Shown piece by piece: positions 18,420-25,379 of a DNA stretch of 26,326 bases (within the stretch, counting starts at the first letter, position 1; each line of letters begins with the position of its first letter). This DNA comes from a virus, in IMG/VR virus record IMGVR_UViG_3300030390_001164, positions 1-26,326 of that record; one strand, given 5' to 3'. Under the pieces are notes generated by a model. That model worked only from the letters and a program-made list of their open reading frames with translations, did not search any database and had not been told where the DNA came from. Position numbers and translations under genes: made by a program.

Positions 18420-19346
18420 TTATCTTTGTTGGTTATTGTTTTCTTGTTGCACTTGCTGATCTGCAATTTGTACTATCTCCATACTTTTAACTACAACACC
18501 TGCATATAATAATATTTTCAATATTAATTCGGTTTGATCAGCATCATGTATCTCAAAGTTAACTGAAGTTGAAGAATTATATGTATATGAACCACCTGAC
18601 CCAAGAATAAAATTCCATATAGGTGCTAAAGGTTTTCTTATATAATCTACGTTTATTCCACTTACTATGCTAGTTGGGTAAACAGTTATTTGTTTATTTT
18701 CGTATATATAAATAGGATTTCTAGTACTAGGTTTAGTTAGATTAGAGCTTAACAAATGATAAAGATTACTTCTTCCAACTCTTTCAAGTTCTTGAATTGG
18801 TAAAGCGCCTGCTTGATAAGTAACAGTACCTAATCTATAAAAATCATTTGAATCAATAACTGTAAAAATAGTAAACACTGACGCTGGTGCGCTTGTTAAA
18901 GTTATAACATTATTAGTTATACTAAAAGCCGTGGAAGGTTGTAGCACACCATCAAAATAAACCTGAATAGTACCGTTAGATAATTGATTAGATGTTAGTG
19001 TAGCGTATGTATAAGCTTGTTGATTGATTATAGTGCTTATTGACTCTGAAGATTGAGTTACACCAGATTCTTTAGGTAAAGAAAAAGAAGGAGCATTATA
19101 AACAGCTGCTCCTGAAGTTTTAAATATAGATATTTTTTCGTCTAAATTCATTATTTTATCAGAATAATCGACGTCTGCTTGTGGTCTACGTAACTGTTGA
19201 TTAAGACTATCAAAATATGTTTCAAATATTTCTAATTGAACTTGAGCACCTATTTTATTAAACTCAACAGGTGTCATATAACCTCTCTGCTCTTTATTTA
19301 GTATTAATAAAACGGTTTGATATACAGTATTTACGTTTATTGCCAT
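18420..19346 (-). CDS. Probable head-tail connector or neck protein, 308 aa
   Basis: The gene follows the second hairpin and precedes the 632-aa gene by 6 bases. The N-terminal 75 residues are helical, with KEQRGYMTPVEFNKIGAQVQ and LEIFETYFDSLNQQLRRPQ (about 18-55). This kind of start occurs in small structural proteins near the portal in marine podovirus-like genomes as I remember them. The middle (80-170) is Ser/Thr-rich beta. The later part contains YENKQITVYPTSIVSGINVD and LILKILLYAGVVVKSMEIVQ (about 210-300), and the end is Gln/Asn-rich. No enzyme motif, signal peptide or membrane helix stands out. Position after capsid and before the nozzle candidate suggests a ring protein that joins portal and tail. 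The role is inferred from order. I cannot exclude a minor head protein. Confidence 0.6.
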   Translation of the reverse strand: MAINVNTVYQTVLLILNKEQRGYMTPVEFNKIGAQVQLEIFETYFDSLNQQLRRPQADVDYSDKIMNLDEKISIFKTSGAAVYNAPSFSLPKESGVTQSSESISTIINQQAYTYATLTSNQLSNGTIQVYFDGVLQPSTAFSITNNVITLTSAPASVFTIFTVIDSNDFYRLGTVTYQAGALPIQELERVGRSNLYHLLSSNLTKPSTRNPIYIYENKQITVYPTSIVSGINVDYIRKPLAPIWNFILGSGGSYTYNSSTSVNFEIHDADQTELILKILLYAGVVVKSMEIVQIADQQVQQENNNQQR

Positions 19347-19364
19347 TTTAATATTTTATGTTAA

Positions 19365-19400
19365 TAGTGAGTGGGCCACATTTTAAGTGACCCTTCACTA
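19365..19400 (-). terminator. Stable hairpin after the 254-aa gene (possible terminator or mRNA-processing site)
   Basis: In the minus-strand transcript UAGUGA pairs with UCACUA at the base. After a small internal mismatch, GGGUCAC pairs with GUGGCCC (one G-U pair), closing a UUAAAAU loop. Downstream is UUAACAUAAAAUAUUAAA, U/A-rich but without a clean U-run. The hairpin fills the 69-base gap between the 254-aa stop and the 308-aa ATG. It may be a weak terminator, or may protect upstream RNA from 3' exonucleases. Confidence 0.58.
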
Positions 19401-19407
19401 TATTATA

Positions 19408-19425
19408 GTTACATACTATTGTAAC
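19408..19425 (-). repeat. 6-bp inverted repeat enclosing the stop codon of the 254-aa gene
   Basis: GTTACA (19408-19413) and TGTAAC (19420-19425) form a perfect inverted repeat around a 6-base loop that contains the TAG stop. A second, stronger hairpin lies 7 bases farther downstream. Alone the stem is short and could be chance. Confidence 0.4.
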
Positions 19426-20180
19426 TTTTTCTGAATAGTTTTAAAAACATCAACGCCTTCATCTGTTTTAAACCAAGCAGCTAAAGCTGAGTATGGATTT
19501 TCTTCAAAAGGTATTGTTAGTAATTTTCTATCATTTGATCCCCAATGAAAAGCTCTTTGATCTTGAGATAATTTAATTATTGATTGCTCAACAGCTTTAA
19601 TACCTACGTTTCTTAAACCTACATTGTCGTCATTAGCTATTGATATGAAATTTGCTGGGTTTTGTTTTGCCATTAGCATAACATCTCTTTTAATTTCTTT
19701 AGAAGTCATACTAGAAACGCTACTTCCTTTTTCTACTCTAAGTATAGCTTCTGCATGATCAATATCTAAATTCTTAGCAGCATTCATTGCTTCTAATTGA
19801 TAATCCATTTGATCTAATTGATCTTCTGCTTGTTTTTGAGGTAATAATTCATGAAATTTTATACCTGCATATGGATGATATAATGATAGTAATTTTTGTA
19901 AATTTATTTTTTGTTTAGGAATAGTTAATAATCCGTTTTCAAAAACGATATGACCTAATGTGCATTCACCTTTTTGTTCGTCTACAAATGGTGAGTTTTG
20001 ATTAGTTGCATATCTTAATTCTCTTTGCTCTCCTGTTTCTTCATCAAACCATAGCAAAGGATACCTTGAGCTATGTTTAGATTGAAGTGTAAAAGTAAGA
20101 GGTGAATGTGGTCCAGATAATTTATATGATCTAGTTTTAATCTCCCATTTAGGGGCTTGTATTTCTTTTGTTTTTGACAT
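19416..20180 (-). CDS. Unidentified 254-aa protein of the head gene cluster
   Basis: I do not recognise this protein. It begins with a basic, Ser/Thr-rich region, then a probable beta region (about 15-85) with SPLTFTLQSKHSSRYPLLWF and an acidic turn, DEETGEQRE. Residues 85-180 look helical, including KQAEDQLDQMDYQLEAMNAA (about 115-134). A final mixed domain carries AFHWGSNDRKLLTIPFEENP (about 208-227). There is no signal peptide, membrane segment or recognisable catalytic motif. It is the only gene in the window with a hairpin on both sides, so it may be expressed at its own level. Its place between capsid and connector genes suggests a head-completion, decoration or assembly role, but that is inference only. 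The stop is TAG and sits in the loop of a small inverted repeat at 19408-19425. Confidence 0.75.
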   Translation of the reverse strand: MSKTKEIQAPKWEIKTRSYKLSGPHSPLTFTLQSKHSSRYPLLWFDEETGEQRELRYATNQNSPFVDEQKGECTLGHIVFENGLLTIPKQKINLQKLLSLYHPYAGIKFHELLPQKQAEDQLDQMDYQLEAMNAAKNLDIDHAEAILRVEKGSSVSSMTSKEIKRDVMLMAKQNPANFISIANDDNVGLRNVGIKAVEQSIIKLSQDQRAFHWGSNDRKLLTIPFEENPYSALAAWFKTDEGVDVFKTIQKKLQ

Positions 20181-20210
20181 GATATAATATAATATAATTA
20201 ATAAAAATAA
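20181..20210 (-). promoter_or_regulatory. AT-rich leader with TATATTATATTAT repeat before the 254-aa gene
   Basis: Between the terminator-like hairpin and the ATG at 20180 lies an AT-rich leader. On the minus strand it reads TTTTTATTAATT followed by TATATTATATTATAT-type repeats. The TTTTTATTAA block and the tandem ATATT units match the leader of the scaffold gene (22963-22991). Since it follows a terminator, it could contain the promoter that restarts transcription, or be a shared translation leader. No consensus -33/-7 pair is clear. Confidence 0.35.
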
Positions 20211-20255
20211 AGGTTGGGGTGCCTTTTTGAGCTTGTGCTTTTTGACACCCCTAAC
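20201..20255 (-). terminator. Terminator-like hairpin downstream of the major capsid gene
   Basis: In the minus-strand transcript, GGGGUGUC (20244-20251) can pair with GGCACCCC (20216-20223). The outer GUU/AAC pairs extend the stem past one bulged A. The A-rich loop contains a small inner AGC-ACAA-GCU stem. Immediately downstream is CCUUUAUUUUUAUU, a U-rich tract. Stem plus U-tract is the form of an intrinsic terminator. It sits 15 bases after the capsid stop and before the 254-aa gene, so it should end or attenuate capsid transcripts. Confidence 0.72.
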
Positions 20256-20269
20256 TCTTTATAGTAATC

Positions 20270-21796
20270 TTAAGCTTGGAACAATACGAAATTGTTAGCA
20301 GCTTGAGTCACAAGACATCTTTCAGATAAAAAGTGAACCTCCATAGCATCTAAATCAGAAGTGTAAGCACCTCCAACAGATCCAGTGATCCAGTTTTTGT
20401 ATCGTCTGTCATCAGCTTGTGAAGCTCTGTATCTTACGTGCAAGAATGGTCTTCTAATGTTTGTACCTAATACTTGGTCATAAACAGTTGAAGTTCCAGC
20501 AGGTATTAATACACCATCAATTCCAGGAGTACCAATAGCACCTCTTGTAGAAGCGTCATTTAAGTATTTCCAGCTAGTTTTGTAGAAGTCATAAGAACCT
20601 CTTCTGAAACCAGAGAAACCTAGGTTTAATGCCATTTGCTCAGAGTTTTCAAATAAACCATAAGCAGTACCACCAGCGAAACCGCTAGAGATTTGAGATA
20701 GCATATCGTCAAAACCTAAATCAGTAGCTCTGTTTAAGAAAAGCATGTTTTCTTCAATAGCTCCTTGAGTATCTAAGTTTTTAAGAATCTGATCAAAATC
20801 AGAAATACCAGTTCCAGCAGCAAAGCCAGACATAATATTACCTCTTGCTTGAATAGCAGCAAATAAACCTTCAGTACCGTGAGCATTTACCGGAGTAAAT
20901 CCTGGTACGTTACCTTTATTAGCTTGGAACATACCATCAGCAGCAGCACCGTCAATACCATTGATTGCAGCTTTTTCACCTTCAATCATTGTCATCTCTA
21001 AGTAGTCATCAAATCTTAATCTTGTTTCAGACTCAGACTTTAGATACCATAAGTATCCTGATGTACCATCTTCAGTAGCAACTTCTACCCATCCAATTTG
21101 TGCAGTGTCAGAACCAGAAATTTGGTATCTGTCTTTTATAATAATTGGTGTGTTGTGAAATTGAGTGAATTGTGGTTGCGCAGACTTGTTAGGGTTACCA
21201 ACAGTTCCTTTTGCAAATACTGAACCATATACAAACATTTTGATAGGGTTAACTCCTGCAGCACCAACACCTAATGTAGCTAAAGTAGTTTCTTGAAAAG
21301 CCAAGCAAGTTACTTCAGTAGCATTAGCGATAGCACCAGCACCAGCATCTGCAACTACAGCTGAAACAACAGCTTTTATAGTTACACCCGTGTTAGTGTT
21401 CATCAATACAACAGTGTCGTTTTGATTAACAACTCCTATAACTTGGTTTAAACCAGTTCCAGGATTAGTGTTAGAAGATGAAGGCACAGTAACAACACCG
21501 TTACCAGCATCAGCTCCACTTTTTATAAAACATCCATCATATGCAATATGTAATCTGTTTTGTTCAGACCAAACAACTTGGTCAGATGTCATAGGCATTT
21601 CAGCGCCTACCATTCTTAAAAATCCAGATAAAGTTCTGTTACCATATCTTTCAACCTCAGCTTCGTATACTTCTGGTAAGTATTGTTGCGCGAAGTTACC
21701 GCCAGCGGCATCAGTAAAACTTAGGTAGTTTGACTGAAGAGCCTGTTGTGTTAACGAAGGTAATATACCTCCATAAATTGGAGCAATTTGTCCCAT
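20270..21796 (-). CDS. Major capsid protein, 508 aa
   Basis: This is the fourth gene of the packaging-head cluster, straight after the scaffold candidate, and is the expected HK97-fold shell subunit. The N-terminal arm (1-35) is followed by YLPEVYEAEVERYGNRT (about 39-55), a long helix as in E-loop/N-arm regions of many podoviral capsid proteins. Residues 95-190 are a Gly/Ala/Thr/Val-rich beta region, probably a surface insertion. Then come KDRYQISGSD, a helix with ETRLRFDDYLEMTMIEGEKA, and a C-terminal part with FLHVRYRASQADDRRYKNWI. The DNA is noticeably richer in G+C than its neighbours (one sampled line at 20341 is 25 of 60 bases, versus 19 of 60 at 6061), as expected of a highly expressed gene. 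A terminator-like hairpin follows the stop. The catalytic crosslinking residues of HK97 were not identified. Confidence 0.85.
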   Translation of the reverse strand: MGQIAPIYGGILPSLTQQALQSNYLSFTDAAGGNFAQQYLPEVYEAEVERYGNRTLSGFLRMVGAEMPMTSDQVVWSEQNRLHIAYDGCFIKSGADAGNGVVTVPSSSNTNPGTGLNQVIGVVNQNDTVVLMNTNTGVTIKAVVSAVVADAGAGAIANATEVTCLAFQETTLATLGVGAAGVNPIKMFVYGSVFAKGTVGNPNKSAQPQFTQFHNTPIIIKDRYQISGSDTAQIGWVEVATEDGTSGYLWYLKSESETRLRFDDYLEMTMIEGEKAAINGIDGAAADGMFQANKGNVPGFTPVNAHGTEGLFAAIQARGNIMSGFAAGTGISDFDQILKNLDTQGAIEENMLFLNRATDLGFDDMLSQISSGFAGGTAYGLFENSEQMALNLGFSGFRRGSYDFYKTSWKYLNDASTRGAIGTPGIDGVLIPAGTSTVYDQVLGTNIRRPFLHVRYRASQADDRRYKNWITGSVGGAYTSDLDAMEVHFLSERCLVTQAANNFVLFQA

Positions 21797-21813
21797 AATT
21801 ATAAATTGTGTTT

Positions 21814-22962
21814 TTAGTTAAAGTTTTTTGTTTTAATTTTAAGTTTTGAAGAATCAAGACCACTAACAGCTTTAACTTTATAACCTCCAACAAAAACATC
21901 ACTTGGAGCAGTTGCTCTAGGTTCATTATTAATGTTTTTAGTTTTTGCAGCAACATCTCTTATAGCATCAGTTTTTCCTTGATCATAAAAGTGTTGTGCA
22001 ATAGTATCAGCATTTTCAGCGGCATACATAGCTTTGTGATAACCTTTAACATCTCTTACACTACCATCGTCCGATAAGAACTTCTTAATCGTATTGGTAA
22101 TATTTGATTGTTTTTCTGCAACTTCATTTGGGTTTTTAACACCGTACCTAAATTTCTTTTCTCCTATTTTGAAATCAAAACCTTTGAATTCATTAGTAAA
22201 ATAGTTTTTAGTTTCAGATTTAAAATCCTCATGTTGTTGAGAAGCTATGTCTTGCTCTTCACTATAGCGATTGAAAAAATCCGTTGCCTTTTGTTGGTCT
22301 TGAGTAACGCCCGGTCTCAACTTGATCTCGTCGTAATACTTACTCTTTAAACCTTCTAAATGGTTTTTGGCTTTTGCAATCTCTTCTTTATAGGCGAGTT
22401 TAGTTTTTCTAACCACTCGCTCTTCATCAATCTCTTCATCAAAAGAAAAATTGTCTTCTATTAAAAAATCAATTTCTTCTGAATCAAGATGAGATTTCGT
22501 TTGTTTATAATACTCTCTTAATAAAGTATCATTGTCTACATTAGAATAATCAGCATTTAATCTTACATAATCTTCTAATGTACCTCCTGTTTCTTTCATA
22601 AAGTCTACGACTTTTTCGATGTTTTCAGGTAGTGAAGCTACTTCTCTTATTTCTTCAGGAGTAGGTGGAATTATTTTTTTATCCATCTTTTCTCCTATTT
22701 CTATAACTTCTTCTTCTTGTTCTTCTACCTTTTTATCTTCAACAGGTTCTTCAATTACTTCTTCAATAATTGGTTTTGTTTCTTCAACTTCAGTTTTTTC
22801 GTTAACTGGTTCTTCAATGTTAACCTTTGTAACTTCTTCAACTTTAGTTTCTTCTTGTTTTAATTTAGACAAATCTACTTTAATAGTTTCATCTTGCTTA
22901 AATTTTTTAGGTGTAGTTTTTTTGATTTTAAACTCACCCTCTTGTTTAGGTTGTTCAGACAT
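21814..22962 (-). CDS. Probable head scaffolding protein, 382 aa
   Basis: The gene lies between portal and major capsid genes, where tailed phages usually encode the scaffold or scaffold-protease. The protein is very hydrophilic and has no predicted membrane segment. Residues 1-40 are Lys-rich, and 38-95 are dominated by Glu, Val and Lys (for example EEVIEEPVEDKKVEEQEEEV), likely extended or coiled. Residues 105-350 look helical and charged, with SHLDSEEIDFLIEDNFSFDE near 157-176. The C-terminus is basic (KLKIKTKNFN), the kind of helix-tail that often contacts capsid subunits. I see no protease motif, so a fused maturation protease is not supported. A scaffold would fill the procapsid and be released or degraded before packaging. 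Identification rests on position and composition. An alternative is a minor capsid protein. Confidence 0.68.
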   Translation of the reverse strand: MSEQPKQEGEFKIKKTTPKKFKQDETIKVDLSKLKQEETKVEEVTKVNIEEPVNEKTEVEETKPIIEEVIEEPVEDKKVEEQEEEVIEIGEKMDKKIIPPTPEEIREVASLPENIEKVVDFMKETGGTLEDYVRLNADYSNVDNDTLLREYYKQTKSHLDSEEIDFLIEDNFSFDEEIDEERVVRKTKLAYKEEIAKAKNHLEGLKSKYYDEIKLRPGVTQDQQKATDFFNRYSEEQDIASQQHEDFKSETKNYFTNEFKGFDFKIGEKKFRYGVKNPNEVAEKQSNITNTIKKFLSDDGSVRDVKGYHKAMYAAENADTIAQHFYDQGKTDAIRDVAAKTKNINNEPRATAPSDVFVGGYKVKAVSGLDSSKLKIKTKNFN

Positions 22963-22991
22963 AATATAATATAATAAAAATTAATAAAAAA
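22963..22991 (-). promoter_or_regulatory. AT-only leader with ATATTATATTAT repeat before the scaffold gene
   Basis: The 29-base gap between portal and scaffold genes is composed only of A and T. On the minus strand it reads a TTTTTATTAA block, then repeated TATTA units ending right at the ATG. A very similar leader precedes the 254-aa gene at 20181-20210. It could act as an unstructured ribosome-loading region or as part of a promoter. I find no flavobacterial TAnnTTTG -7 element, so the function is unproven. Confidence 0.35.
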
Positions 22992-25379
22992 TTAAGACAC
23001 AAACTGTTCAATATCTATTCCACCTTGTTTTTGTTCAAAGTTTGTAGGTAAAGAATCGTTTTGTCTTTGGCTAATCATTTCTGATTGCTGTGTTGCTTGT
23101 ATTTTTGTTCTTTGATCTTTACGATCTTCTATTTCTTTTTCTTTTTGTTTAGTAACGTCAATATCCATTTTCTTTAACTTGACGTCATACTCAAACTCTT
23201 GAGCCATAAGCTCTCTTTTAATTTCAGCTTCAGCTTGCATTCTTTGTATTTCAAATTGAGATTTTGATTGTTCAATTTGACTTTGTGTTTCTGCTAAAGC
23301 TTGTTGTTTTTCAACTTCTTGCATGGCAGCAGCTTCGGTAGCTTGCTGATTAGCTTGAGATTGAGACTCAATAACTTGTTGTTGCTGAGCTTGATCTTGC
23401 TCTTGTTTTTTAACTCTTTTGTATTTTAAAACTTGATTTGCTAATGTAAGGTTTTTAATCTCTCTAATGTCAATAGCATCTTCAAGATATATTTGACCTT
23501 GTTGTAAAGCCATTTGTATATTTTGCTCAAGCATTGCTTTTTCTTCTTCTTCAGGTTCTAAATCTAAATAGATACCAAAATCATATAAATGTAATTTTTG
23601 TATTTCTTCTAAAGTAGCTACATTAAATTTACCTATAGTTCCTAGTAGCGCAGCGTTTGTTAAATCAAACTGTAACATGTCTGCTACTCTTAAAGATATA
23701 TTTTCACAAGTTCTAAGTGTTAAATATAAACTAGATGTTAGTATGTGTTTTGTGGCAGTGTTTGAAGCGTTTGCTGCCATTTTTTGTAAACCAACTAACG
23801 AATCTTTTTCAGGTGCCGAACCATCTCTAGCTTCGTTAAGACCAGTAACATCTCTTATCATTTGTAAATAATACTGATAAGTATTAATTAATGATTGTAT
23901 TTTACCATTAGCACTAGAAGTTTGTAATTCTTGTATTGGCACTTTACCTCTATTAGGATCTCCATCTTGTGTTAAGCTTCTACCAACTATACTACCAGTT
24001 TGAAAATACATGTTCAAAGCCTCTTGTGGATTATAGTTTGTTCCATTACCTAAATCAACCTCAGCTAAACCATCAACATCTACAAACACACCGTCTGGAA
24101 CCATTCTAGCTATTACCTGTTGCAGTTTAAGTGATGCAAGCTGTATCATATCAGCAAAACCTGTAATACGTCCTACAAGTGAATCTATACGCCCTTGATA
24201 CATATGAGGTGCTACTATGTTGTAGTTCATATTTACCTTTGTAAGATCACTTTCAGGTCTTGTCATATTTTCCGAAAGCTTCCAGTCTAACATCATTTCT
24301 AATCCCATAACTTTAGCACCTGTAAATAAAACTTCTATGCTTCTTGATACTCTGTCAAAATTATCACTAGGTGGTGGATTAAATGTATCTGGTTTTTCTA
24401 GTATTTTTTCTAGTCCTTGTTCTGTATATTTTACTTTAAAAACTTGATCAATATAAGTTTTATATTCAAAATATAAAATTTGAATCATATCATTATCAGA
24501 ATTAGGTCCTCTTAAATAACCTTGTCTTCCTGGATATTTAGCAATACGAGATAATTCTTCGTCTGTAATGTTTGGAAATTCTTTTTTTAATTCTGGTAAC
24601 GTAATAGACTTTACTTCTCCTACGTAATATAAATCTTGAAAATTAGGATCGTTAGTATATGAATAAACTAGATTTGAAGGATTTACATAGTCTATAACAA
24701 CACCTTCAGATTTATTAAAATTAGTTTTGCAAGCTCCAATACCTATTGTAACAATATCTTCTACTACTCTTTTATTGATTAAATCATATTTATTAAAAGC
24801 AAGTATACTATTTATAACTTCTTCTTCAGCTATTTCAACAGATTGTTTATAGCTTAATTGCATATGAACCTCTAACTCTTCTTTATTTTTAGGAAGATTA
24901 TCAGGATCTAATGAGTGATATAAATTAACACCAATATTTTGTTTAATACTATCGAGTAATGGTTTAGCCATTGTATCTCTCATTATAGAATTAGCATATG
25001 ATGTTCTTTGTTTTTGAGAGTATGGATCTTGAGCAAAAGCTTTTATCTCATAATCTTTTGATGCTATACCATTAACTACTATATCTATAAACTTAGGTAT
25101 AATAGGTACTGGCTTCCAGTCTAAATTTAAATAAGATAAATCACCATTAATAGATAATTCATCTTTGTATTTTTGTATAGGTTGCTCTGCTCGAGCGTAT
25201 AATCTAAGTCTATTAAAATTTTGATAACCAGTCATCCATCGACTGCTGTTTATTCTACCACCCCTAAACCATTCATTTTCAATAGCTTGACCTACCTGTA
25301 AACCGTATTCCCAACTTCGCTTTTCCGCCTCAGGTACCACCTGACTAGGGAAAGAACTATTACTAGTTGTTTTAATCAT
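22992..25379 (-). CDS. Portal protein, 795 aa, with long Gln-rich coiled-coil C-terminus
   Basis: This gene follows TerL with no gap and precedes the scaffold and capsid genes, the classic portal position. The protein would form the dodecameric ring at the capsid vertex through which DNA passes. The N-terminal half holds WKPVPIIPKFIDIVVNGI (about residues 87-104), a segment I associate with large crAss-like and related portals. The centre (about 380-560) is mixed helix and strand and contains DVTGLNEARDGS. Near residue 613 begins a helical region with LEQNIQMALQQGQIYLEDA. From about 660 to 770 it is a highly charged, Gln/Glu/Lys-rich predicted coiled coil with a QQQQ run. Portals of this lineage are long (700-900 aa), so the length fits. 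The ATG at 25379 is the first one available after the TerL stop. No Shine-Dalgarno is seen; the leader is A/T-rich. I am confident of the portal call and less sure of the lineage. Confidence 0.88.
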   Translation of the reverse strand: MIKTTSNSSFPSQVVPEAEKRSWEYGLQVGQAIENEWFRGGRINSSRWMTGYQNFNRLRLYARAEQPIQKYKDELSINGDLSYLNLDWKPVPIIPKFIDIVVNGIASKDYEIKAFAQDPYSQKQRTSYANSIMRDTMAKPLLDSIKQNIGVNLYHSLDPDNLPKNKEELEVHMQLSYKQSVEIAEEEVINSILAFNKYDLINKRVVEDIVTIGIGACKTNFNKSEGVVIDYVNPSNLVYSYTNDPNFQDLYYVGEVKSITLPELKKEFPNITDEELSRIAKYPGRQGYLRGPNSDNDMIQILYFEYKTYIDQVFKVKYTEQGLEKILEKPDTFNPPPSDNFDRVSRSIEVLFTGAKVMGLEMMLDWKLSENMTRPESDLTKVNMNYNIVAPHMYQGRIDSLVGRITGFADMIQLASLKLQQVIARMVPDGVFVDVDGLAEVDLGNGTNYNPQEALNMYFQTGSIVGRSLTQDGDPNRGKVPIQELQTSSANGKIQSLINTYQYYLQMIRDVTGLNEARDGSAPEKDSLVGLQKMAANASNTATKHILTSSLYLTLRTCENISLRVADMLQFDLTNAALLGTIGKFNVATLEEIQKLHLYDFGIYLDLEPEEEEKAMLEQNIQMALQQGQIYLEDAIDIREIKNLTLANQVLKYKRVKKQEQDQAQQQQVIESQSQANQQATEAAAMQEVEKQQALAETQSQIEQSKSQFEIQRMQAEAEIKRELMAQEFEYDVKLKKMDIDVTKQKEKEIEDRKDQRTKIQATQQSEMISQRQNDSLPTNFEQKQGGIDIEQFVS

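Noticed and set aside
19408-19430. Plus-strand terminator (GTTACA/TGTAAC stem followed by TTTTT)
   Set aside because: No plus-strand gene exists to be terminated; the T-run is the antisense of Lys codons at the end of the 254-aa gene.
21711-21956. 81-aa minus-strand frame bridging the scaffold and capsid genes
   Set aside because: It overlaps both genes out of frame and is a Leu/Lys repeat-like sequence; it does not represent a frameshift product that I can support.
22619-22969. 116-aa plus-strand frame rich in Ser, Thr and Ile resembling a membrane or secreted protein
   Set aside because: It is the antisense reading of the Glu/Lys/Val-rich scaffold N-terminus, which automatically yields Ser/Phe/Thr/Ile-rich sequence.
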